A stretch of DNA of 6,523 nt. Origin: an uncultured Clostridia bacterium (GTDB lineage: Bacteria > Bacillota > Clostridia > Oscillospirales > CAG-272). Below the pieces are notes generated by a model. It saw only the letters and a program-made list of their open reading frames with translations, was not told the origin of the DNA and made no database searches. Shown piece by piece: positions 1-6,481 of this stretch. The DNA is taken from the NCBI GenBank assembly GCA_946404295.1, contig CAMJDE010000108.1, forward strand, positions 1-6,523, read 5' to 3'. Position 1 is the stretch's first letter. Each line of letters starts with the position of its first letter. A program made the position numbers and the translations under genes.

Positions 1-3000
1 GAGGAAGCCGCAGATACCGTCCGAAATCTTCGGCACGTTGCCCTTCAGCGTCAGCCCCGCGGGCGAACCCGACGCGGTGATATCGCCCGTGGCGTTTAAG
101 AACAGCGCCGCGTGCATCAGATAATGCTGGCTCGCCGAGCGGGTCGACCGGGTGCCGCCCGATTCGCCCGAATAGGCGTACTTGACGTTTGCCTGCATCT
201 TGTTGTTGTCAAGCGTCACGGTCGCCGCCGAGAAGGTCACGTCGGGCGACAGATCGACAGGATAGTAGGAGATCCCCGTCAGGTCGATCGTCCCCGCAAA
301 GGTCGACGAAGGCGAACCGAACCACCCGGCAAGAGAGGGGTGTGCGTACTGCTTGACGCTCCACACGAAGAGGTTGTATTTCGCGACCGCGAGATTGGAA
401 ACGGCGTAGCCGACGTTGTAGTAATAGCGCGCGTTGGGGTTGACCGCGCCGTTTGCCGTTTTGCCGTACGCGGTCTTGTTCAGATAACTGTTGTAAGAAC
501 CCGCAACGTTGAGAGCGTCGCCGCTCGTCTTGATCGAAACGACCGAGTTCCCGTTGCGTTTGATATCTCCCCCGTTAAACCGGGTGTCGGCGACGATCTC
601 GTCGAAAAGCGTAAAGTTCCCGGTCGATCCCGTGAAGGTCACGGCGTTCGTCCCGCCGACGTCGTAATGCGTCTCCGTATTGTCGAGTTCGAGATAGAGC
701 GCGCTCGCGCCCGAAGAGGACTTGTTCGCGAGCAGACCGAAGGTCGAACCGGTCGCCGTCACGTCGAAGTTGGCGCTCACGACCGAGAGATCCTTGACGT
801 CCCAACGTCCCGTCGCCGTCCGGACGAGTCCGCCGAAGTCGGCGGCGGCGGCGTTCGATTGCGTGATCGATGCGGCGTTGATCTCCACGGCGTCGAGGGT
901 GACGTCGGCGGAGAGCCACTCGGTACCGAGAATGCCGCCCATGATCCGGTTCGCCGCCGTTCCGGTCGCGCTCATCTTGACCGTGACGTCGGCGAGGTCG
1001 ATCGTGCGGCCGCCCTTGACGTAGGACGGGTTCGAGGTTCCGGCGATCGCCGAACCGAAGCAGGATTCGCGGTTCGCGTTGACGGTTTTCGTATAGGTCA
1101 GACCGATCGTCGTGCCGTCGAACAGGATCTTCTGACCCGACCCGTCGAAAACGTATCCGATCACGCCGCCGACGTAAGTTTTATTGTTGCTGCCGTATTT
1201 ATCCGCGGGGGTGAGATCGTTTACGATCGGACGGTATTCCCCGCCCGATACCGTAACGGCGAGCGAATTGCCCGCACACGCCCCGACGGCGCCGCCGACA
1301 TAGGTCGTATAGGTCGAATTGATCTGATAATCAAACGTGATCGCCGTGACGTCGAGATCGGTCAGGGTCAAACCGCCCGTCGCGTAGGCGGAGAGACCCC
1401 CGACGTAGATCGCGTCGACGTCCTGAATGAACCGGACGTATCCGTCGAGCGAAAGATCGGTAAAAGTCGCCCCCTGCGTCTTCGCAAAGAGCCCGCAATG
1501 GGTGTGACGGCGGATCTGCCCGTCGGTGCTGCCCGCCGGAAGCGCGCCGCCCGAGGAGGAGAGCCCCCATACCTCGCCGGTCGCGAGCGAAAGCGTATGC
1601 CCGTTCCCGTTGAACGTGCCCCCGAAGGCGCCGTTCGCGCCGTCGTCGCGCGTCAGACCCGTCAGACCCGTGCCGGCGAGGTCGATATCGTCGCCGAGCG
1701 ACAAGTCCGCGGAGAGCAGCGTCGCGCTCTGGTTCGCGGTTTCAAACTGCAGGGCTCCCACCGCCGCCGTGCCGAGTTGGACGTTCAGCGCCGTTTTCGC
1801 AAAGTCGGTCACCGTGCTCATCTCGGTCACGCCGCTCTTCACCATGACGGTGTGCGCCGCCATATCGACGGTGAAAAGGTCGTTTTCGGTCAGAGTCGTG
1901 CCGTCAAGACGAAGGATCTCGCCCCAGGTATATACGTCGTCGATCGTATTGGGAACCGACGTGTTTCGTTTCAGCGTCCAAGCGGCGTTTTCTCCGCTGC
2001 CGCAGGCGTAGATCAAAGATCTGCCGCGCGTCCGGACGATCGTGCCCGACGTCCAGTCGCTGGACGCGTTGTGCTGATTATATGCCGAGAGGTCGGTCGT
2101 TCCCCCGACGCGGAGCACGCCCTCCGGAAGCGTCCCGACGAGCCCGGCATAGAAACGTCCCGTCACTTTTACGGAACCGTACACGTCGATAAAACTGCCG
2201 CCCGTCCCCGCGTTGCCGATCAGCCCGCCGCCCGGCGCGTTGCCGGCGGAGGTACCGGAGGAGGTCACGTCGACCTTCGTGATCGCCACGTACGCGGGCG
2301 TTGCATCGATCTGACCGATCAACCCGCCCGCGGAGGTCGAGTTCGCGGTCAGGGTGATCCGCGTATCGGTGATCGTCAAAGCGTCGGTCAAACTCCCCGC
2401 GAAATATCTGCCCGCGACGCCGCCGCGCGCCGATCCCGAGGAGAGGTTGACGTTCAGGGTCTCGCCGCCCGGCGCGTTGCCGGCGAAGGTGAAACTGTCG
2501 CCGTAATTGAGAAGATAGCCGAACACGCCGCCGGTGTTCCCCGACGACGAGATCCGCATTCCGCTCGCGATGGAGTAGGTACCGTTCAGGTCAAAAGTCA
2601 CGCCGTCCGCGTCGTTGCGGTAGTAACCGAAAAGACCGCCCGCCCCGGAGGTGCCGGTCACTCTGCCCGAAACGGCGTAGTCGGAGACCCCGCCCCCGAG
2701 TTTGACCCCGGTCGACGCCGTCGCGTGATCGACGTAACCGACGATCCCTCCGGCGTAACCGGAGGAGGACGTGACCGCGTTGACGCGTGTGTTGTTCGCC
2801 GAGTTCAGCGTCAGAGTCGCGCCTTCGCCCATAAAGCCGACGACGCCTCCGGCGTGACCGCCGGTGGAGGTGACCGAAAGGGCGGAGCCCGACCCCGCCG
2901 TCGTCACCGTAAGACTTGCGTCCTCGCCGAGCGTGCCGCAGACGGTCCCTGTGTTTTCGGGTCCGCTGATCGCGAGGTTGGCGTTGTTCGTGAAAGTGAC

Positions 3001-3600
3001 CGTCACGGTGCAGCCGTCGGCGATCTCCCCGATCAGACCTTCAAAGTAGGTCGCCTCGGTTCCTTCGGTCAACGGAAGCAGAGTGACCGACCAGTTCGCT
3101 GAGTCCGACCCCGCGACGACGTGGTTGGCAAAGAGTGCGCGCCGCGTCGGCGTACCGACGGGCGGGGTCTCGAGGATCTCCTCGCGCATAATCTTGATCG
3201 TCCCGCCGCCCGTGACCTTCAGATCGGTCGAAACGTAATCGAAGAGCGGGCACTCGAACAGGTGAAAGACGTCAATGCCGCTGGTCGGGATATTCAGCGT
3301 CCCGGCGAAGGGACGGTCCTCGGTCCCGAGACTGATAAAGTTGCGGTCGGTGACGGTAAGACCCGCCTGAATCGAAATGTTCAGCACGTCCCCCGGATTG
3401 CGTAATCCCGCGTTGTACGCTTCGCTGTAGATCGCAAAGTCCTCGGCGGAGCCGATGTCGTAGGTCCGTGCCGGCTCGGTGGCGGCGATCGCCCGGTCGG
3501 TCCGGGAAGAAAGGAAGACGAGCAGACACGCGACGAGCACGCCCCATGCCCAAAGCACGGCGCGCAGCGCGTTTTTCCGTTTTTCCCTTCTTCTTTGCAT
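1..3600 (-). CDS. Giant secreted GLUG-repeat adhesin-like protein, C-terminus beyond window
   Basis: The frame is open without a stop from the ATG at 3598-3600 to the window edge, giving 1200 residues with the C-terminus missing. The start is supported by GGAGG at 3609-3613, 8 bases upstream. Residues 1-13 are basic (QRRREKRKN), 14-30 hydrophobic (AVLWAWGVLVACLLVFL), and a signal peptidase site is plausible after A39 (A37-I38-A39). A first domain (about 41-230) contains RPFAGTLNIP. Eight GLUG-like G-G-x-x-G repeats follow at residues 247-489, spaced 28-37 residues apart. A second module has the adhesin signature FGGTFNGNGHTLSL at 659-672 and about seven more repeats at 730-957. A third begins near 1101 with FAGTIDLTG and has SQHYLMH at 1157-1163. 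This pattern is typical of right-handed beta-helix surface proteins. Adhesion is inferred. No LPXTG or membrane anchor is visible, but one could lie beyond the edge. It is the last visible gene of the operon. Confidence 0.92.
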   Translation of the reverse strand, partial: MQRRREKRKNALRAVLWAWGVLVACLLVFLSSRTDRAIAATEPARTYDIGSAEDFAIYSEAYNAGLRNPGDVLNISIQAGLTVTDRNFISLGTEDRPFAGTLNIPTSGIDVFHLFECPLFDYVSTDLKVTGGGTIKIMREEILETPPVGTPTRRALFANHVVAGSDSANWSVTLLPLTEGTEATYFEGLIGEIADGCTVTVTFTNNANLAISGPENTGTVCGTLGEDASLTVTTAGSGSALSVTSTGGHAGGVVGFMGEGATLTLNSANNTRVNAVTSSSGYAGGIVGYVDHATASTGVKLGGGVSDYAVSGRVTGTSGAGGLFGYYRNDADGVTFDLNGTYSIASGMRISSSGNTGGVFGYLLNYGDSFTFAGNAPGGETLNVNLSSGSARGGVAGRYFAGSLTDALTITDTRITLTANSTSAGGLIGQIDATPAYVAITKVDVTSSGTSAGNAPGGGLIGNAGTGGSFIDVYGSVKVTGRFYAGLVGTLPEGVLRVGGTTDLSAYNQHNASSDWTSGTIVRTRGRSLIYACGSGENAAWTLKRNTSVPNTIDDVYTWGEILRLDGTTLTENDLFTVDMAAHTVMVKSGVTEMSTVTDFAKTALNVQLGTAAVGALQFETANQSATLLSADLSLGDDIDLAGTGLTGLTRDDGANGAFGGTFNGNGHTLSLATGEVWGLSSSGGALPAGSTDGQIRRHTHCGLFAKTQGATFTDLSLDGYVRFIQDVDAIYVGGLSAYATGGLTLTDLDVTAITFDYQINSTYTTYVGGAVGACAGNSLAVTVSGGEYRPIVNDLTPADKYGSNNKTYVGGVIGYVFDGSGQKILFDGTTIGLTYTKTVNANRESCFGSAIAGTSNPSYVKGGRTIDLADVTVKMSATGTAANRIMGGILGTEWLSADVTLDAVEINAASITQSNAAAADFGGLVRTATGRWDVKDLSVVSANFDVTATGSTFGLLANKSSSGASALYLELDNTETHYDVGGTNAVTFTGSTGNFTLFDEIVADTRFNGGDIKRNGNSVVSIKTSGDALNVAGSYNSYLNKTAYGKTANGAVNPNARYYYNVGYAVSNLAVAKYNLFVWSVKQYAHPSLAGWFGSPSSTFAGTIDLTGISYYPVDLSPDVTFSAATVTLDNNKMQANVKYAYSGESGGTRSTRSASQHYLMHAALFLNATGDITASGSPAGLTLKGNVPKISDGICGFL
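2226..2248. repeat. 23-base direct repeat, copy 1
   Basis: These 23 bases are identical to 2463-2485. The offset of 237 bases is a multiple of three, so both copies are read in the same frame of the adhesin gene and encode AGNAPGG on the minus strand. This copy precedes the GGLIGN repeat core. Confidence 0.85.
2463..2485. repeat. 23-base direct repeat, copy 2
   Basis: Exact partner of 2226-2248, encoding AGNAPGG in the adhesin on the minus strand, here followed by ETLNV. Recombination between the copies would remove 237 bases, exactly 79 codons, without breaking the frame. Confidence 0.85.
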
Positions 3601-3612
3601 ACCCTTATCCTC

Positions 3613-3631
3613 CCGAACCCGTCCGGGTCGG
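3613..3631 (-). other. Small stem-loop ahead of the adhesin ribosome binding site
   Basis: On the minus strand CCGACCC (3631-3625) can pair with GGGTTCGG (3620-3613) around a GGAC loop, giving seven pairs with one bulged base. It fills most of the 33-base spacer between protein C and the adhesin and ends at the GGAGG (3609-3613). No T tract follows, so it is not an intrinsic terminator. It might act on translation of the adhesin or as an RNA processing site. A chance GC-rich hairpin is also possible. Confidence 0.4.
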
Positions 3632-3633
3632 AA

Positions 3634-4623
3634 TCATTCGTTGAAGTCGAACGTGACGACGCTGTTCGTCATATCGCTCCAGGTTTCGTTCGTGATATTG
3701 ACCTTGTAGAATTGTACGTCGTAGAGCGACTCGTCCCCGGCGTTGACCGGGAAGGTGATCGAACTCCCGACCTGCTGCGCGCCCTCGATTTCCAGCAGGG
3801 TCAACAGAGACAGCGCGCTGATGCCTACCTTGGCGGAATCCCAGCGCAGCGTGAAATTGCCGCTTCCGACCCCGCTGATGCGGTAGTTGAATCCGTCGTA
3901 CGACGCGGGGGCGTTCGACGTCGGATCCCGGAACGAGCCCTCCCACGAACTCATGGCGCCCGCCAGACGGATCTCTGCTTTCAGGATCGCGTGCAGATCC
4001 GACAAGTGGGTCGAAACGTCCGGGACCGCCGTGATTTCAAGATAAATCTCGTTCTGATAGGGGGAAAAGACGACGGTGTAGGCGTCGGAGGTTGCGGAGG
4101 ACGACGGGAGCGTTCCCGAAAAAGAAGAGTCGTCGTAGAGTTTTCCGCTGTTGAGAACGACGGTCGTTTCGTCCTTTTCAACCGAGATTTCGTAAGAACC
4201 GACGTCGCCTGCCGTTGCCGCGACGTATTTTCCCTGCGCCTGGTCGTACTTGACGAGCCGCATCGAAAGACCGTAGGGGATATCCTGCGGATTGACGTAC
4301 ATCTGCCTGCCCTGCTCGTAGTTGCATACCGTCACGACCGCCAGCGGGGTCTCGGACGCCGACGCGACCGCCACGGTGCGGAGGTTGGCGTTCTCCCCCT
4401 TCTGCAGATAGTTGGAGGAGAACCGCTCGCCGAGCGTATCGTACGCCGCGACGGTGCGCTGCGCCTGCAGACTGTTCGTAAACTTTGCGTAGATGAAAAT
4501 CCCGGAGGTGACGAGGAGCGAAAGGATCAGAAGCACGATCGCCGCCCGCATATAAACGGGGATACCCCGACCCCGGGGTCCCGGCTTTTCACGGCGCTTT
4601 GCGTTCGCGGATTCGCGTTCCAT
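3634..4623 (-). CDS. Membrane-anchored TasA/CalY-like surface protein C, 329 aa
   Basis: The ATG at 4621-4623 is preceded by AAGGAG (4631-4636) with a 7-base spacer, which favours this start over the internal Met25. Residues 1-26 are highly charged (MERESANAKRREKPG), residues 27-45 form one membrane span (AAIVLLILSLLVTSGIFIY), and the chain leaves the membrane through AKFTNS (46-51). That exit is like the A-x-F-T/N/D motif of SipW-processed matrix proteins such as TasA and CalY. The remaining 280 residues look extracellular: Ser/Thr-rich, beta-prone, one Cys (VCNYEQ), and stretches such as YTVVFSPYQNEIYLEIT and GVGSGNFTLRWDSAKVG. No catalytic motif is seen. It sits 33 bases after B and 33 before the adhesin. 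The TasA-like label rests on architecture, not on a searched homology; a minor pilin-like or scaffold subunit is an alternative. Confidence 0.9.
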   Translation of the reverse strand: MERESANAKRREKPGPRGRGIPVYMRAAIVLLILSLLVTSGIFIYAKFTNSLQAQRTVAAYDTLGERFSSNYLQKGENANLRTVAVASASETPLAVVTVCNYEQGRQMYVNPQDIPYGLSMRLVKYDQAQGKYVAATAGDVGSYEISVEKDETTVVLNSGKLYDDSSFSGTLPSSSATSDAYTVVFSPYQNEIYLEITAVPDVSTHLSDLHAILKAEIRLAGAMSSWEGSFRDPTSNAPASYDGFNYRISGVGSGNFTLRWDSAKVGISALSLLTLLEIEGAQQVGSSITFPVNAGDESLYDVQFYKVNITNETWSDMTNSVVTFDFNE

Positions 4624-4656
4624 ATCCTCTCTCCTTTCTTTTTACTCCCCTCGCCG

Positions 4657-5403
4657 TCAATCGACGATGGTCGTGGATTTTGCCGAGATGCAAAGGACGT
4701 CGGTCTCGCGGTCGTTCGACGTCTTGCCGTTGGTCTTGACGCGCAGGATAAAATAGACGACGAAATCGTCGGTCGAGTGTCCCGCGATCGGGTCCTCGGT
4801 CTGCCAGTAGATCGCCTCCGCGAAACGGTTGACGTGGGTATAATCGCCGTAGGCGGCGGCGTGACGGGAAGAATCCGCCAGAACGAAACCGTCCGCCTCG
4901 GTCGCGTTGAGATACTCGCCCGCGACGGGCTCGCCCCCGTTGACGTCGTCGTCGACCGCGTAATAGTAAACGTCGTTGCTCCCGTCGTGAACGACGTACT
5001 TCACGGCGCCCTCCGAGGGGGTCTCGCTTTCCTTCGCGACGTAGAGTTCGTATTCAAACTGGTTGTTCGTCGTGAAGGCAAGTTGGACGTGAAAGCCCGA
5101 GATCGCCGTCCCGTAAACGCAGAAAACGTGGTCGGAATACGCCTCGCCCGCGTTGACCCCGTTGAAGTAGAGGTAACGGATATCCTCGAAGGTCCCCCGC
5201 TCGGCGTCGCGGTGCCCCGCCCCGATATAGAGCGCCTCGGGAGACGTGACGGGGGCGTAGGAAAGGAGTTGCTTATTTGCGGCAAACCAGGAAAGGACGG
5301 GCAGGGCAAGCGCCAGAACAAGCGCCGCCAGCGTAACGGCGATCGGAACGAGTTTACGCCCCGGCGTCTTTTGCGGTTTTACTGCGGACCGTTCGTCTTC
5401 CAT
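4657..5403 (-). CDS. Membrane-anchored TasA/CalY-like surface protein B, 248 aa
   Basis: The start at 5401-5403 follows an almost perfect AAAGGAGGT (5409-5417) with a 5-base spacer. Residues 1-17 are charged, about 18-37 form one membrane span (LVPIAVTLAALVLALALPVL), and the exit motif is SWFAANK (38-44), matching GWFTNNR in protein A. The outer domain has FHVQLAFTTNNQFEYELYVA at 104-123, a Tyr/Asp-rich stretch (DVYYYAVDDDVNGG), EAIYWQTEDPIAG, and near the end RETDVLCISA. C95 and C238 are the only cysteines and could form a disulfide outside the cell. I recognise the style from surface-protein clusters of uncultured Clostridia but not a characterised function. It lies 36 bases after A, consistent with co-transcription. 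A structural or accessory subunit of a surface fibre is inferred. Confidence 0.9.
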   Translation of the reverse strand: MEDERSAVKPQKTPGRKLVPIAVTLAALVLALALPVLSWFAANKQLLSYAPVTSPEALYIGAGHRDAERGTFEDIRYLYFNGVNAGEAYSDHVFCVYGTAISGFHVQLAFTTNNQFEYELYVAKESETPSEGAVKYVVHDGSNDVYYYAVDDDVNGGEPVAGEYLNATEADGFVLADSSRHAAAYGDYTHVNRFAEAIYWQTEDPIAGHSTDDFVVYFILRVKTNGKTSNDRETDVLCISAKSTTIVD

Positions 5404-5439
5404 TGCCGACCTCCTTTCCTCCGTTTTCCGGATGATTCG

Positions 5440-6405
5440 TTAATTGACCGTCAGAGACGCGGAAACGAAATGCACCTGATTTCCGATCTTCTGGTCCCCG
5501 TCGTCGTACCCCTCGCTGCGTTCTTTCTCGTCTTCGCTCGCCTGATTGATGGCGAAGAAGTATTGCGGATTCCGGGAAACGTAATCGCCGAGTTCGGCGG
5601 GGTACTTTCTCGTATTCCCGTTGTCCGAGGTACGGCGGGAGATATCGATATAGGTCTCGGGCCATTCCCAATAGAGCGTGACCTCGTAGCATCCGGCGAG
5701 CACGCCGTCGGCGATCGGGGAGCGTCCGTCGGTGTCGAAGGTAAAACTCTCCTCCACGAGACCGTCGTATTCGTAGTGTTCACGATCCGCGCCGCTGCGC
5801 TCGGTAAAGAAGAGGATATGCCCCCGGAGCAGATCGAGCGTCCCCTGAGAGGTGACCCGGCGGATCTCGTCTCCCTCGTTGGTCTTGACGATACGGAACC
5901 CGTCGAGCGAGAGCGTGAAGGTCTTTTGCAGCCGGTCGACCCCGTCGAAAGGTCTCAGGTAAAAGGTCAGCGTTCCGTACGCGCCGGGCATCAGGAACCG
6001 GGTGGCGACCTGCCTCTCCGCGTATTCGTCGAAGTCGGTCCGTTCCAGTTCGTTCACCATCTCAAACGCCAGTTTCAGCGCAGCGGCGGTGGAGGTTTCG
6101 ACGTCGACGTCAAAGCCGTCGTCCTCGAAATACTCCTTCAGCAGTCCGATCCCGGGATACCGTTCGATCGGGGGACTTCCCTTCGTCTTGTCGTATTCGG
6201 TCGGCCGTACGACGATCAGGTCGCAGTCCTCGCAGGAGGTCACCACGTGCAGCCCGGTCGTCACGACGGTGCGGTTGTTCGTGAACCAACCGAGCGAGGG
6301 CAAAAACACGGCGGTCAGGACCACGGCGGACAGGATCAGGAAGGAGAGGCACAGAGGGATCGCGACCCGGACGCAGTACAAGGTCGACCGATCGATCTTT
6401 TTCAT
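5440..6405 (-). CDS. Membrane-anchored TasA/CalY-like surface protein A, 321 aa, first gene of operon
   Basis: The ATG at 6403-6405 follows AAAGGGGGG (6412-6420) with a 6-base spacer, and lies about 35 bases after the riboswitch terminator. Residues 1-13 are basic, about 14-36 form one membrane span, and GWFTNNR (39-45) is the exit motif. Just outside it is a C-E-D-C pair (58-61). LMPGAYGTLTFYL (138-150) resembles the proline-glycine turn and strand seen in TasA-type jelly-roll proteins. LRGHILFFTER (193-203) and CYEVTLYWEWPETY (239-252) are further conspicuous segments. No enzyme motif is seen; CxxC here lacks a thioredoxin fold context. As the first gene behind the switch it should respond most directly to the ligand. 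A major or tip subunit of a surface fibre is a guess; membrane topology is well supported. Confidence 0.9.
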   Translation of the reverse strand: MKKIDRSTLYCVRVAIPLCLSFLILSAVVLTAVFLPSLGWFTNNRTVVTTGLHVVTSCEDCDLIVVRPTEYDKTKGSPPIERYPGIGLLKEYFEDDGFDVDVETSTAAALKLAFEMVNELERTDFDEYAERQVATRFLMPGAYGTLTFYLRPFDGVDRLQKTFTLSLDGFRIVKTNEGDEIRRVTSQGTLDLLRGHILFFTERSGADREHYEYDGLVEESFTFDTDGRSPIADGVLAGCYEVTLYWEWPETYIDISRRTSDNGNTRKYPAELGDYVSRNPQYFFAINQASEDEKERSEGYDDGDQKIGNQVHFVSASLTVN

Positions 6406-6440
6406 CTCTGTCCCCCCTTTCGTTTTTTTGCGGCTGCCCC

Positions 6441-6481
6441 AAAAAATAAAAGTCAGCCGTGCGGTTTTGCAACTGGCTGAC
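6441..6481 (-). terminator. Intrinsic terminator of the riboswitch
   Basis: On the minus strand GTCAGCC (6481-6475) pairs perfectly with GGCTGAC (6458-6452). The stem can be extended inward by GT/AC and GC/GC pairs with small bulges around an AAAACC loop. The downstream arm is followed at once by TTTTATTTTTT (6451-6441). It stands 35 bases before the start of gene A, so it must be bypassed for the operon to be expressed. Its upstream arm is the 3' part of the aptamer, so the two folds exclude each other. Confidence 0.9.

Larger units (their letters stand above)
2134..2862 (-). repeat. Array of eight GLUG-like protein repeats in the large adhesin
   Basis: This stretch encodes eight diverged copies of a repeat whose core is (A/G)GG(V/I/L)(V/F/I/A)G(F/Y). 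The cores lie at residues 250-256 (AGGVVGF), 283-289 (AGGIVGY), 320-326 (AGGLFGY), 357-362 (GGVFGY), 393-397 (GGVAG), 425-430 (GGLIGQ), 458-463 (GGLIGN) and 485-489 (AGLVG). The 28-37 residue spacing and the alternation of short beta strands with Gly-rich turns fit stacked coils of a beta-helix. The first two copies are also alike at the DNA level, which suggests duplication. About seven further, weaker copies (YVGGLSAY, YVGGAVG, YVGGVIGY, IMGGILG and others) lie at residues 730-957, encoded at about 730-1410. Confidence 0.8.

Noticed and set aside
112..3102. Plus-strand open frame of 996 codons
   Set aside because: It is the exact in-register antisense of the adhesin frame. It stays open because the minus-strand gene hardly uses TTA, CTA and TCA codons, as expected at high GC. 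The translation is Arg-rich, low in hydrophobic order and without any recognisable domain, whereas the minus strand has a signal peptide and regular repeats.
1..3600. LPXTG sortase signal or C-terminal membrane anchor in the adhesin
   Set aside because: None is seen in the 1200 visible residues. The C-terminus is outside the window, so absence cannot be judged.
3605..3946. Minus-strand 113-codon frame overlapping the end of gene C, and similar short frames at 3272-3553, 5354-5692 and 6110-6472
   Set aside because: These are out-of-frame shadows inside or across well supported genes, with Arg/Gly-rich products and no convincing ribosome binding site.
6220..6234. CxxC in protein A as a thioredoxin-like active site
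   Set aside because: There is no W-C-x-x-C context, no thioredoxin fold pattern and no cis-proline segment. It is kept only as a possible disulfide or metal site.
3595..6480. Plus-strand open frame of 961 codons
   Set aside because: It runs antisense through genes C, B and A, their spacers and the riboswitch leader in the same register. Its product is Arg/Asp/Val-rich with no domain. Three minus-strand genes with good ribosome binding sites and membrane spans explain the region fully.
6452..6481. Inverted repeat that could be the end of an insertion sequence
   Set aside because: The seven-base arms are followed directly by a T-rich tract on the minus strand and sit at the terminator position of a riboswitch. 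There is no transposase or target duplication in the window.
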